The notes beneath the pieces were generated by a model. The model worked only from the letters and a program-made list of their open reading frames with translations, was not told the origin of the DNA and searched no databases. The position numbers and the translations under genes were made by a program. Shown piece by piece: positions 1-8,730 of a DNA stretch of 64,000 bases. How positions within the stretch are numbered: position 1 is the first letter of the stretch; every line of letters starts with the position of its first letter. Source of the stretch: Candidatus Sulfopaludibacter sp. SbA3 (GTDB lineage: Bacteria > Acidobacteriota > Terriglobia > Bryobacterales > Bryobacteraceae); contig CAMAVI010000008.1 of NCBI GenBank assembly GCA_945861625.1, forward strand, positions 1 through 64,000. The letters are read 5' to 3'.

Positions 1-85
1 TGGCCGCCACCAGACGGCGGGCGTGTTCGTCCAGATGCGGCCACATGCCAGCAAAGTACTGAGCAAGTTGGGCATCGGTGTCCAT
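1..85 (-). mobile_element. Partial transposase, ISAzo13-like N-terminus
   Basis: Minus-strand reading from the ATG at 85 gives about 28 residues running off the window edge. They include PHLDEHARRLVAA, which resembles the start of ISAzo13-family transposases (typically ...PhLDERtRRL.aA). A TTG two codons upstream (91) is another possible start. The gene lies just after a TonB-receptor gene that stops abruptly, which fits an insertion sequence lodged in that receptor. No terminal inverted repeat or target duplication can be shown because only one end is in the window. The family call rests on a short stretch. Confidence 0.55.
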
Positions 86-128
86 CTCCAACGTGATATC
101 ACATCAAGATGGTAGATGTAAAGGTTAT

Positions 129-506
129 TTATTTACGATGCCTAAGCGCTTCGGTGACCTCAACCACGACCGTGGTCGTACCGAGCGTCAGCAGCACGGG
201 GAGGCGCACGGCCGATCCCGCCGAGACGACAACGCCCTTCAACTCGGCGGTGGCGAAACCAGAGGCTTCAACGGTGACGTCATACTGGCCAGGATCGAGC
301 AGCACGGCGCGGAATTCACCGTCGGGTCCAGAAGTCAGCTGACGGGCCGCGTTGGTGTTGACGTTCTTGATATTGATCTTCGCGTTCGGAACCAATGCCT
401 GTTTGGGATCGAGGACGGTCCCGTTAATCTGCCCCTTGTTGGCATCGGCTTGTCCGAACAACATGGCAGAAAAAATGAAGAGATGTAGCGCCAGTAGTCG
501 TTTCAT
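129..506 (-). pseudogene. TonB-dependent receptor, N-terminal fragment cut by IS
   Basis: 125 residues from an ATG with a GGAGG ribosome site 5 nt upstream. A signal peptide ends near LFGQADA. It is followed by a carboxypeptidase-regulatory-like domain (GQINGTVLDPKQALVPNA, later LDPGQYDVTVEASGF), the usual start of acidobacterial Oar-like receptors. Normal members run to about 1000-1150 residues with a plug and beta-barrel. This one ends at VVVEVTEALRHRK, just where the domain would pass into the plug, and a transposase start follows within 45 bp. The receptor is therefore almost certainly inactivated, unless the short secreted domain has its own use. Confidence 0.8.
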
Positions 507-611
507 GAAGTCCTCCGCAAGACTAGAAGCCCAGGATAAGCCATTCCCTAATGCCCGCACAAATGAATATTTGGTTTCAAACTAGGCTCCTCAAGGCGCT
601 AAAATAGGATC

Positions 612-1571
612 TTGGCAACTTTGCGCCACGATTGGACCGTCAAGGAGATCGCGGCGATCTATACGGAACCGCTGCCCGACCTGATCTTCCGCGCACAGAC
701 GGTGCATCGCGCCCGCCATCGGCCCGACCAGGTGCAAGGCTGCGTTCTTCTGAGCATCAAGACCGGCGGATGCCCCGAGGATTGCGCCTACTGCCCGCAA
801 TCGGCCCACTATAAAACCGGCGTCAACCGCGAGGGTTTGGTCAGCGTGGAAGAGGCGCTGACGGCCGCGAAAAACGCCAAAGCCCAGGGTGCCACGCGCT
901 TCTGCATGGGCGCGGCGTGGCGCGATATCCCGAAGGGAGAGCAATTCGACCAGGTGCTGGCCATGGTGCGGGGTGTACGGGCTCTCGGCATGGAAGCCTG
1001 CTGCACGCTGGGAATGCTCACCGACGAGCAGGCGCAAGCCCTGGCCGAAGCGGGCCTAACCGCCTATAACCACAATTTGGACACGTCGGCGGAATTTTAC
1101 GGCGAGATCATCAGCACGCGCACCTATCAGGACCGCCTGACGACGCTCGATCGCGTGCGCCGCGCCGGAGTTACGGTGTGTTGCGGCGGCATCATCGGCA
1201 TGGGAGAGAGCCGCACGGAGCGTTACCGCCTGCTGCGCGAGCTGTCATCGCTCAACCCGCATCCGGAAAGCGTCCCGGTAAACATGCTGGTGCGCGTGGA
1301 AGGCACGCCGCTGGCTCACGCGAAGGAAGAAGATCCACTGGAACTGGTGCGCATGATCGCCACGGCTCGTATTTTGATGCCGGCGTCCATGGTGCGGCTG
1401 AGCGCGGGGCGGCTGTCTCTTTCCGACGAAGCGCAGGCGCTGTGCTTCCTGGCCGGAGCGAATTCGATCTTCATGGGTGACAAACTACTCACGACGCCCA
1501 ATCCGGAAGCCAACGAAGACCGGCGGCTGTTCGAGAAGCTCGGCATGAGTTTGTCTCATGCGACCGTTTGA
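612..1571 (+). CDS. bioB: Biotin synthase
   Basis: 319 residues. A radical-SAM enzyme that inserts sulfur into dethiobiotin in the last step of biotin synthesis. The [4Fe-4S] motif CPEDCAYC gives Cys54, Cys58 and Cys61. The ligands of the second, sacrificial [2Fe-2S] cluster are recognisable in [28 protein letters not shown] and RLSAGR. Length matches the family. No ATG precedes the conserved start; the TTG at 612 gives the expected N-terminus ([14 protein letters not shown]), with a weak AGGA upstream. First gene of bioB-bioF-bioD-bioA and overlaps bioF by 14 bp. No BirA-type operator was recognised upstream. Confidence 0.96.
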   Translation: MATLRHDWTVKEIAAIYTEPLPDLIFRAQTVHRARHRPDQVQGCVLLSIKTGGCPEDCAYCPQSAHYKTGVNREGLVSVEEALTAAKNAKAQGATRFCMGAAWRDIPKGEQFDQVLAMVRGVRALGMEACCTLGMLTDEQAQALAEAGLTAYNHNLDTSAEFYGEIISTRTYQDRLTTLDRVRRAGVTVCCGGIIGMGESRTERYRLLRELSSLNPHPESVPVNMLVRVEGTPLAHAKEEDPLELVRMIATARILMPASMVRLSAGRLSLSDEAQALCFLAGANSIFMGDKLLTTPNPEANEDRRLFEKLGMSLSHATV

Positions 1572-2697
1572 CCTGAGCGAACGGCTCCGCGATCGGCTGG
1601 CGGCCCGGCTGACATCTATAGACCGGGACGGACTGCGGCGAACCCCGCGTCCACCCGTGGGCATCGATCTTTCTTCCAACGACTATCTGGGCCTGGCGCA
1701 GCATCCGCTGTTAAAGCAGCGCATGGCGGAGGCAGTGCTCGCCGATGGCGTGGGCAGCACCGGATCACGCCTGTTGCGCGGGGAACGTGAGGCATTCCAG
1801 CGCGTGGAGCAGCGGTTTGCCGGCTTCAAGGGTGCGGAGCGCAGCCTCTATTTTTCCAGCGGCTATCTGGCGAATCTCGCCGTATTGACTGCGTTTCCCG
1901 AAGAGGGCGACGTGATCTTTTCCGATGAGCGCAATCATGCCAGTTTGATCGACGGGGCTCGCCTGTCGCGCGCGCGGCGCGTGATCTTTCCGCACATCTC
2001 TTCACGGCACGACATGGGCGCGCTGGCAAAATTGCTGCGCGAAGAAGACGGTCCGGGGCAGAAGTTTGTGGTCGTGGAGTCGCTGTTCAGCATGGATGGC
2101 GACGAAGCGCCGCTGCCTGAATACGCCGCGCTGTGCCGCGAAACGGGCGCGGCCCTGATTGTGGACGAAGCGCACGCCGTCGGTATCTACGGTGCAACCG
2201 GCAGTGGACTGATCGAGGCGCGCGGCGTTGCGGACGATGTTTTCGTGTCGATCAATACGGCGGGCAAGGCCATGGGCGTCAGCGGGGCGTTCGTGACCGG
2301 TCCGGCGGATGCGATCGAGCTATTGGTCCAGCGGGCGCGTCCGTTTATTTTTTCGACAGCGCCTCCACCGGCGGTGGCGGCCGCACTGGACGCGAGCCTG
2401 GACGTGATCGCGGCGGAGCCGGAGCGCCGGGTGCGGCTGTTGGAAAGATCGCGATATTTGCGCGCGCGGCTCGGGATGCCGGAAGGCTCACAAATCGTTC
2501 CCGTGATCGTCGGCGATAACCAACGCGCGGCGAGGGTCGCTGCGGAGATTCAGGCTGCCGGATTCGATGTGCGAGCGATCCGTCCGCCCACGGTACCTGA
2601 AGGCACCGCCCGCCTGCGCGTGTCGGTTAATTGCGAGTTGAGTGAAGAGACGCTGGACCGCTTCGCGGCAGTTCTGGAACAGGCTCTGCGCGTATGA
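1558..2697 (+). CDS. bioF: 8-amino-7-oxononanoate synthase
   Basis: 379 residues. A PLP enzyme of the alpha-oxoamine synthase family that condenses pimeloyl thioester with alanine. Visible motifs are [33 protein letters not shown] (PLP-contacting Asp/His) and [12 protein letters not shown] carrying the Schiff-base lysine. Length is normal. The ATG lies inside the end of bioB (14-bp overlap) and the stop overlaps the bioD start as ATGA, so translation is probably coupled. Confidence 0.95.
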   Translation: MRPFDLSERLRDRLAARLTSIDRDGLRRTPRPPVGIDLSSNDYLGLAQHPLLKQRMAEAVLADGVGSTGSRLLRGEREAFQRVEQRFAGFKGAERSLYFSSGYLANLAVLTAFPEEGDVIFSDERNHASLIDGARLSRARRVIFPHISSRHDMGALAKLLREEDGPGQKFVVVESLFSMDGDEAPLPEYAALCRETGAALIVDEAHAVGIYGATGSGLIEARGVADDVFVSINTAGKAMGVSGAFVTGPADAIELLVQRARPFIFSTAPPPAVAAALDASLDVIAAEPERRVRLLERSRYLRARLGMPEGSQIVPVIVGDNQRAARVAAEIQAAGFDVRAIRPPTVPEGTARLRVSVNCELSEETLDRFAAVLEQALRV

Positions 2698-3350
2698 AAG
2701 GTTTATTCATCACGGGCACCGATACGAGTGCCGGCAAGACCGTCGCGTCCGCCGCACTCATGCACCGCTATCGCGCCGCGTGTTCGCTGTGCTACTGGAA
2801 GCCAATTCAAACAGGCATTGAGCAAGACGACGACACGGAGACCGTGCGGCGCCTAGGCGGCTGCGCGGAGCAAGAAGTGTTTACCGAAGGCATTCGTTTG
2901 CCGAAGCCCGTCTCGCCGCATCTCGCCGCGCGCCGGATGGGAGTTACGATTGATCTGCGGACTCTGGCCTCGTCGCGGCCCAATGAAGAAGCGGGGTGGA
3001 TCGTCGAAGGGGCCGGCGGGTTATTGGTTCCGGTCAACGAAACGGAAACGATGGCTGATTGGATCGCTCTGCTAGGTCTGCCGGTGTTGGTGGCCGCACG
3101 CTCCGGGCTAGGCACAATCAACCACACGCTACTGACACTGGAAGCGCTGCGTGTACGATCATTGCGCGTCGCCGGCGTCATCATGGTCGGCGAACCCAAC
3201 CCGGACAATCGTGAGGCGATCGAGAAATACGGCGAGGTACAGGTGATTGCCGAGATGCCGCCGCTCAATCCGCTCGACTCCGCGACGCTAGCCGCGTGGA
3301 GCGCGGCGCATCTGGATCCCGCCGGGTTGTTGCTACACTATCTGCGATGA
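2694..3350 (+). CDS. bioD: ATP-dependent dethiobiotin synthetase
   Basis: 218 residues. Closes the ureido ring of 7,8-diaminononanoate using CO2 and ATP. The P-loop GTDTSAGKT (residues 8-16), the substrate motif KPIQTG and the EGAGGLLVPVNE stretch are all present. It overlaps bioF by ATGA and bioA by ATGA, which places it firmly in the operon. Confidence 0.95.
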   Translation: MKGLFITGTDTSAGKTVASAALMHRYRAACSLCYWKPIQTGIEQDDDTETVRRLGGCAEQEVFTEGIRLPKPVSPHLAARRMGVTIDLRTLASSRPNEEAGWIVEGAGGLLVPVNETETMADWIALLGLPVLVAARSGLGTINHTLLTLEALRVRSLRVAGVIMVGEPNPDNREAIEKYGEVQVIAEMPPLNPLDSATLAAWSAAHLDPAGLLLHYLR

Positions 3351-4663
3351 GCCTGGGCTCTAACCTTATCGACCGGGACCGCAAACACCTGTGGCATCCC
3401 TACACGCAGATGCTCACGTGTCCGGACCCGTTGCCCATTGCGCGCGGCGAAGGGGTCTATCTTTATACGGAAGACGGGCGCAAAATCCTGGACGGCATTT
3501 CCTCCTGGTGGGTGAACATCCACGGGCATGCGCATCCCAAGCTCAATGCCGCGCTGGCGGCGCAGGCTCGCGAACTGGAGCATGTCATGTTCGCGGGTTG
3601 CACGCACCGTCCGGCCGTCGAGTTGGCCGAGCGTCTGGTGGATGTGATCCCATCCGGATTGAACCGGATCTTCTATTCCGACAATGGTTCCACCGCGGTT
3701 GAGGTGGCAATCAAGATGGCGCTGCAGTATTGGCGCAACCGGGGCGAGCCACAGCGCCAGACCTTCATCACGCTGCATCACGCCTACCACGGCGATACGG
3801 TTGGCGCGATGTCAGCGAGCGAAGATTCTGTTTTCACCCGCGCGTTTTCACGGTTGTTATTTCCCGTGGTTCGCGCTCACGCGCCTTATTGTTACCGCTG
3901 CCCGCTGGGGCTGCGGCGTGAGTCGTGCCAGATGGACTGCCTGGGCGATCTCGAGCGCAGCCTGAAGGAACACGGCGGCAAGATCGCGGCAGTTCTCGTC
4001 GAGCCGATGCTGCAGGGCGTGGGAGGCATGATCGTCTGGCCCGCTGAATTCCTCGCCGGCGTGCGAGCGCTGTGCGACCAGCATGGAGTGCTGATGATCG
4101 CCGATGAAGTGCTGACCGGCTTCGGGCGCACCGGCCGCATGTTCGCCTGCGAGCACGCGAGTATCAGTCCCGACATTTTGTGTCTCTCAAAAGCGCTGAC
4201 GGCGGGGTATTTGCCGCTGGGCGTCACGGCCGCAACGGAAGCCATCTACGAGGCGTTCCTAAGCCAAGACCGCGGCAAGACGTTCTTCCACGGCCACTCC
4301 TATACGGCGAATCCACTGGCCTGCGCGGTGGCAATCGCGAGTCTTGACCTGTTCGGCGAGAGCGATGTCCTTGGCCGCATCGGGCGCCTGGAGAATCAAT
4401 TGCACGCGAGCTTAGACCCTTTGCGGACGCTACCGCGAGTCGGCGACGTGCGCGTGATCGGCGGTGTGGGCGTGGTGGAATTGCAGGGAGATGAAGGTTA
4501 CCTGGATCAGATCGGCCCCCGCCTGACGGCGGCGTTTTTGGAGCGCGGCTTGCTACTTCGTCCGCTCGGCAACGTGCTCTATTTCATGCCGCCTTATGTC
4601 ATCACAGACCTGGAAACCGAGTGGGCGATCGGGCAGATCCGCACCGTATTAGCTGGCCTGTGA
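3347..4663 (+). CDS. bioA: Adenosylmethionine-8-amino-7-oxononanoate aminotransferase
   Basis: 438 residues from the ATG at 3347, which overlaps the bioD stop (ATGA). An upstream in-frame start at 3296 would lie deep inside bioD and is rejected. This class III PLP aminotransferase makes 7,8-diaminononanoate with SAM as amino donor. BioA-specific features are LWHPYTQM near the N-terminus and SSWWVNIHGHAHPKLN. The PLP motif DEVLTGFGRTG is followed by the lysine loop SKALTAGYLPLG. Last biotin gene of the operon. Confidence 0.95.
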   Translation: MSLGSNLIDRDRKHLWHPYTQMLTCPDPLPIARGEGVYLYTEDGRKILDGISSWWVNIHGHAHPKLNAALAAQARELEHVMFAGCTHRPAVELAERLVDVIPSGLNRIFYSDNGSTAVEVAIKMALQYWRNRGEPQRQTFITLHHAYHGDTVGAMSASEDSVFTRAFSRLLFPVVRAHAPYCYRCPLGLRRESCQMDCLGDLERSLKEHGGKIAAVLVEPMLQGVGGMIVWPAEFLAGVRALCDQHGVLMIADEVLTGFGRTGRMFACEHASISPDILCLSKALTAGYLPLGVTAATEAIYEAFLSQDRGKTFFHGHSYTANPLACAVAIASLDLFGESDVLGRIGRLENQLHASLDPLRTLPRVGDVRVIGGVGVVELQGDEGYLDQIGPRLTAAFLERGLLLRPLGNVLYFMPPYVITDLETEWAIGQIRTVLAGL

Positions 4664-4675
4664 TAAATTCGTGAA

Positions 4676-6739
4676 TTGCCTGCCGCATTTCTTTCCATCA
4701 CGATTTTTCTGAGCGCGTTCCTTCTGTTCCAGGTACAGCCGATGATGGGCCGCTTCATCCTGCCCTGGTTCGGCGGAGGCCCGGCCGTGTGGACCAACTG
4801 CATGCTCTTTTTCCAGGCCGTGCTGTTGGCGGGTTATGGATATGCGCACTGGCTCGGTTCGCTCCGCGATCAAAAACTGCAATCGCGGATTCACTTGGGA
4901 ATGCTGGCGGTGTCGCTGGCGTTTCTGCCCATCGCGCCGCGCGCGGAGGTCTGGAAGCCGGTAGCGGCAGGCGATCCGTCCGGCCGCATTCTGCTCTTGC
5001 TCGCGGCGACCATCGGGGGGCCTTATTTTCTGCTGTCTTCGACCACGCCTCTGCTGCAACGTTGGCTGCACATCGCGCGTCCCGGCGAGTCGCCGTGGCG
5101 GCTGTATGCGCTTTCCAATCTAGGGTCGTTTCTGGCATTGTTCAGCTATCCGTTCCTACTTGAGCCGTTTCTCCGGCTACAAACACAAGCGTGGATCTGG
5201 TGCGGACTCTACATCGCTTTCGCGGCCCTTTGTGGCTACGCGGCATGGAAGATGAGTGCACGGCCGCAGCCGGTGGAACCCGGCGCCGTTCCCGCGACGG
5301 CCGCATATGGGCCCGAGCTCTCGGATGTTCTCTACTGGCTTGGGCTGGCCACCTGCGGTTCGGTTCTACTGTTAGGCACCACCAACCAGATCACGCAGGA
5401 GATTGCGGTACTTCCCTTCCTCTGGATCGCGCCGCTTTCGATTTATCTGCTGACCTTCATCCTCACGTTCGAAAGCGATCGCTGGTACCGGCGGGGAATT
5501 TTCGCGGTTCTGGCGGGAGTGCTGGCGCCAGTCACGTGCTCCGTCGTCAGCTTGAGCGTGGTGATCCCCGTGTGGAAGCAAGTCGGCGTCTATCTGGCGG
5601 CGCTGCTGGCCACATGCATGGTTTGCCACGGCGAACTGGCGCGAGCCAGACCCTCGCCTCGCCATCTCACCACGTACTACCTGACAATTTCGGCGGGCGG
5701 AGCGCTGGGCGGCCTGTTCGCGGCGCTGGTCGCACCGCGCATCTTTACGGAATTCACGGAGTACCTGATCGGACTCAGCGGGGCGTGCATCCTTGGTTTC
5801 TGGGGCTGGATGCGCAGCGGGGCGCTCACACAATGGACCGGGCGCAATTTCTCCGTGCGCTTGCCGCTGATGGCCCTGCTGTTCGGAAGCCTAATCTCGG
5901 TCTATGCCAGCTTCACCAACCGGCAGCCCGATATCGAAGTCCGCCGCAATTTCTACGGCATCCTGCGTGTGGATGAACCCGGCGCCGACAAAAACGGCAA
6001 GTACCGGCGTTTGACGCACGGGCGCGTGCAGCACGGCCTGCAGTATCTGGACGCGGACAAACGTGGCTTACCGACTACGTATTACGGACCGCATAGCGGT
6101 GTCGCCCTAGCCCTGGATGCTCTGCCGCATCCGCGCCGCGTGGCGGTGGTCGGGCTGGGCACGGGAACCTTGGCCGCTTGGGGAGTCGAAGGCGATACGT
6201 ACCATTTCTACGACATCAATCCGAACGTGGAGCGGATCGCGCGCAAATGGTTCTCGTTTCTAGGCGATTCCAAGGCGAAAACGGATGTCGTGCTGGGCGA
6301 CGCCCGCATTCAAATGGAACAGGAACTCGCCGCGGGCCGCAAGCACGACTTCGATCTGATCGTGGTGGACGCGTTCTCCGCGGATGCCATCCCGATGCAT
6401 TTGCTCACGGCCGAGTGCGCTGAAATCTATCGCCAGCGTCTGGCCCCGGGAGGCATTTTGGCGCTGCATATTTCCAACCGTTCGCTCAATTTGGAACCGG
6501 TTACCCTCGGCCTGGCGCGCTATTTAGGCTGGAAGGCACATATGGTGGTGATCGCGGCGGACCTGATCGACGACAACAAAGGCGAGAGCGGCTCGCGCTG
6601 GGTATTGCTGGCGGAAAGCCAGGACACGTTCGCACGGTCAAAAATTCGCGACACCTTCATCGGCTGGGGAGCACCCAACGATCCGCGGATTCTGTGGACC
6701 GACGACTTTGCGAGCCTGTGGCCGATTCTGAAGTTCTAA
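4676..6739 (+). CDS. Membrane-fused spermidine-synthase-like protein
   Basis: 687 residues. The N-terminal ~420 residues form a series of hydrophobic helices (about ten or more). The C-terminal ~250 residues are a Rossmann methyltransferase-like fold of the spermidine synthase type, with VAVVGLGTGTLAAWG, FYDINPNVERIA, VLGDARIQME and DLIVVDAFSADAIP. Such fusions are common in soil bacteria and their substrate is unknown. Polyamine aminopropyl transfer is only one possibility. The gene begins 12 bp after bioA at a TTG with no clear ribosome site, so the start is uncertain, but an in-frame stop at 4664 limits alternatives. It may be read through from the bio operon. Confidence 0.8.
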   Translation: MPAAFLSITIFLSAFLLFQVQPMMGRFILPWFGGGPAVWTNCMLFFQAVLLAGYGYAHWLGSLRDQKLQSRIHLGMLAVSLAFLPIAPRAEVWKPVAAGDPSGRILLLLAATIGGPYFLLSSTTPLLQRWLHIARPGESPWRLYALSNLGSFLALFSYPFLLEPFLRLQTQAWIWCGLYIAFAALCGYAAWKMSARPQPVEPGAVPATAAYGPELSDVLYWLGLATCGSVLLLGTTNQITQEIAVLPFLWIAPLSIYLLTFILTFESDRWYRRGIFAVLAGVLAPVTCSVVSLSVVIPVWKQVGVYLAALLATCMVCHGELARARPSPRHLTTYYLTISAGGALGGLFAALVAPRIFTEFTEYLIGLSGACILGFWGWMRSGALTQWTGRNFSVRLPLMALLFGSLISVYASFTNRQPDIEVRRNFYGILRVDEPGADKNGKYRRLTHGRVQHGLQYLDADKRGLPTTYYGPHSGVALALDALPHPRRVAVVGLGTGTLAAWGVEGDTYHFYDINPNVERIARKWFSFLGDSKAKTDVVLGDARIQMEQELAAGRKHDFDLIVVDAFSADAIPMHLLTAECAEIYRQRLAPGGILALHISNRSLNLEPVTLGLARYLGWKAHMVVIAADLIDDNKGESGSRWVLLAESQDTFARSKIRDTFIGWGAPNDPRILWTDDFASLWPILKF

Positions 6740-6775
6740 AAGAAAAACGCGCGCACCCGGTAGGATGCGCGCGTT
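6738..6775 (-). terminator. Rho-independent terminator for the coiled-coil gene
   Basis: Stem AACGCGCGCA (6746-6755) pairs with TGCGCGCGTT (6766-6775) around a 10-nt loop. On the minus strand it is followed by a T-rich tract (6747-6738). It sits between two convergent genes and is oriented for the minus-strand gene ending at 6813. It lacks a T-run in the plus direction. Confidence 0.8.
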
Positions 6776-6812
6776 GCTGCCGACGGAGGAGTGTCGGAGG
6801 TTCGAAGGTCGC

Positions 6813-7718
6813 CTAACGGCGGGCCACCTTCACTTTCGGAGTGGAGAGGTAACCGGTGATGTGATCCTTGGTCACCGTGTTCACCACGATTTCGTAGGGC
6901 TGCACGTTGCCGGCGACGTAAAGCTGCACCGGCTCATTGATGGTCTTGTCCTTCTTTTCCAGGCGGCGGTCATCGGCCAGCACATCCATGGTGAAGCGGT
7001 TGCGCTTGGGGTCTGCCTTCTTCAAGGTCAACGTAATGTCGCCCACTTTCTTGGCGCTCTGCTTGGTCATATCGAACTCGAAGTAGTTCCGCTCGCCCAG
7101 CGCGCGCAAGGCCACCAAATCCTTGGAGTTGGTGGCGATCAAGCCACTCATCACGCCCATGTCGCCCATGGCGCGGTGCAGATCCAGGCGCGTCTTCTCG
7201 ATGTCGCTTTGGGCGGTGGCGACGGTGGCCTTCACGTTTTCGACGTTGGCCTTTACGCCATCCACGTTGGTCTTAACGCTATTGACGTCGGTGGCGACCT
7301 CATTGAACTTGGAGCTGGTGGTGTCCTTGATCTGTGTCAGCTCGGACGCCACATGCTGTTGCTGCTCGGCGATCTTGGCGGAAAGTTCATGATCGCTTTT
7401 TTCCGCTTCCTGACGGGCGCGCCGGATGGCCGAATTGGCCGAATCGCTGACACCCTTCACGTCCTGCTTGACCTGTTGGGCGAACTGATCCACGCGGGCC
7501 TGCTCCTGACGGATCATGTTGCCGGTCACTTCGTTCAGCTTGGAAATCTGCGCCTGTGTGCCGGCCTGCGCGCGGGCAATCTCGTCGTTCAAATTGTTCG
7601 ATCGCACCATAAGATATCCGTCGCCCGCCAGAGCCACTGCCAGGCCGACTCCCAATGCGATGATCGTCTTGCTCATCCCGGTCGCTTCCATCCGCGTCTC
7701 GTTCTCGTTGATCCCCAT
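6813..7718 (-). CDS. Membrane-anchored coiled-coil protein, unknown function
   Basis: 301 residues from an ATG with AAGGAG 6-7 nt upstream. A short N-terminus precedes one hydrophobic segment (about residues 16-34), which could be a membrane anchor. A long charged, Ala/Val/Lys/Gln-rich region (about 40-200) has the heptad look of a coiled coil, with repeats such as NVDGVKANVENVKATV. The C-terminal ~90 residues (ERNYFEFDMTKQSAKKVGDI onward) look like a beta-rich domain. No family is recognised. Overall plan: inner-membrane anchor, periplasmic coiled coil, beta domain. Followed by a strong terminator, so probably monocistronic. Confidence 0.7.
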   Translation of the reverse strand: MGINENETRMEATGMSKTIIALGVGLAVALAGDGYLMVRSNNLNDEIARAQAGTQAQISKLNEVTGNMIRQEQARVDQFAQQVKQDVKGVSDSANSAIRRARQEAEKSDHELSAKIAEQQQHVASELTQIKDTTSSKFNEVATDVNSVKTNVDGVKANVENVKATVATAQSDIEKTRLDLHRAMGDMGVMSGLIATNSKDLVALRALGERNYFEFDMTKQSAKKVGDITLTLKKADPKRNRFTMDVLADDRRLEKKDKTINEPVQLYVAGNVQPYEIVVNTVTKDHITGYLSTPKVKVARR

Positions 7719-7861
7719 TTTGTGCTCCTTGTGGCCCCCACTCAGTTGGCCTACGCCGAAAAGGAACGCATGCTGGATGCCAATCCCAGGAAAGCTATCT
7801 AAGATGCTTATAACTCAAGGAGTTCCACCCGTTGAATGGAAAACATTCTGAGTGGTAAATG

Positions 7862-8644
7862 TTACCGGCCTGCTGTAATCAATTCGACGTCCAGTACCCC
7901 AAAACCTCCCAATTCGACGTGAATCGGCGTCTGGAGGGGGGCGTCGACAATCCCGGCATAGGAGCCGGTGGTGACGATCTGGCCGGCCTTCAGGCCCTGT
8001 CCGCGGCTGTTCAGAAAGTGTACGAGCCAGCGCATGGAGTTCATGGGATTGCCGCTAGGGTGAGGCTGGACCTTGTCGAACAGCGCCCCCGACGGCGTCG
8101 TGATCTTGGCGTGGAGTTTGTCCAGGTCGTACTGAAATACATCAGGAACAACCGGCCCAATCACCAATCCATGATTATTGAAAGCGTCGGCCAGAATTTC
8201 GGGTGGCGTCGCGGAGGCCTTATCGGCAAAGCGCGTGGTAATGAGTTCGAGCACGAAGCGCGCTTCCCCGATCGCCGCGCGGATTTCGTCGTCGTTGTAT
8301 GGCGTGCTATAGGGTGTCGCACGGGGAGGCAGATCGCGCGCCATCACAAACGCAATCTCCGGCTCGATCTGGCCTTTGCCGCCAAAAACGGCGCACTTGG
8401 ATGAACGCAAAAGAGCCGAGGAAGCAATGTGGGAGATGATGGGTCCTGTCACCGGATTGGGCAGACCGCACTTCCAGCCGCCGATACTTTCCCCGAGCAA
8501 TTCCAGAACGCGATCCTGGATCGCGAGCGCCGAGTCCACGTCAGCCGGGCGGCACGATTCCGGTATACAGGGTCCTGGTTTTTCGGCCTTGCGCGCGGTG
8601 ATTAAGTGTTGAGCGGCCTGATCGATTTGCTGTTGCGAGAGCAT
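7862..8644 (-). CDS. FAH-superfamily 2-keto-4-pentenoate hydratase-like enzyme
   Basis: 260 residues. Similar in length and pattern to 2-oxopent-4-enoate hydratase / 4-oxalocrotonate decarboxylase (MhpD/DmpE/DmpH) of the fumarylacetoacetate-hydrolase superfamily. Supporting stretches are IGGWKCGL, GQIEPEIAFVMARDLP (metal-binding Glu-x-Glu type), VLELITTRF and GQIVTTGSYAG. These enzymes act late in meta-cleavage of aromatics, but no other such genes are adjacent. The exact substrate cannot be assigned. Confidence 0.78.
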   Translation of the reverse strand: MLSQQQIDQAAQHLITARKAEKPGPCIPESCRPADVDSALAIQDRVLELLGESIGGWKCGLPNPVTGPIISHIASSALLRSSKCAVFGGKGQIEPEIAFVMARDLPPRATPYSTPYNDDEIRAAIGEARFVLELITTRFADKASATPPEILADAFNNHGLVIGPVVPDVFQYDLDKLHAKITTPSGALFDKVQPHPSGNPMNSMRWLVHFLNSRGQGLKAGQIVTTGSYAGIVDAPLQTPIHVELGGFGVLDVELITAGR

Positions 8645-8660
8645 CTCTTCATGTTAGTGC

Positions 8661-8702
8661 AAAAGTAAAAACCCCCGAAGACTGCTCGCGCAGCCCCGGG
8701 GG
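8661..8702 (-). terminator. Rho-independent terminator after the porin gene
   Basis: Short stem CCCCCG (8672-8677) pairs with CGGGGG (8697-8702). On the minus strand it is followed by a T-rich run (8671-8661). It lies 29 bp beyond the porin stop codon. Confidence 0.7.
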
Positions 8703-8730
8703 ATCCTCCGACAAACGTGAATTCAAATCG

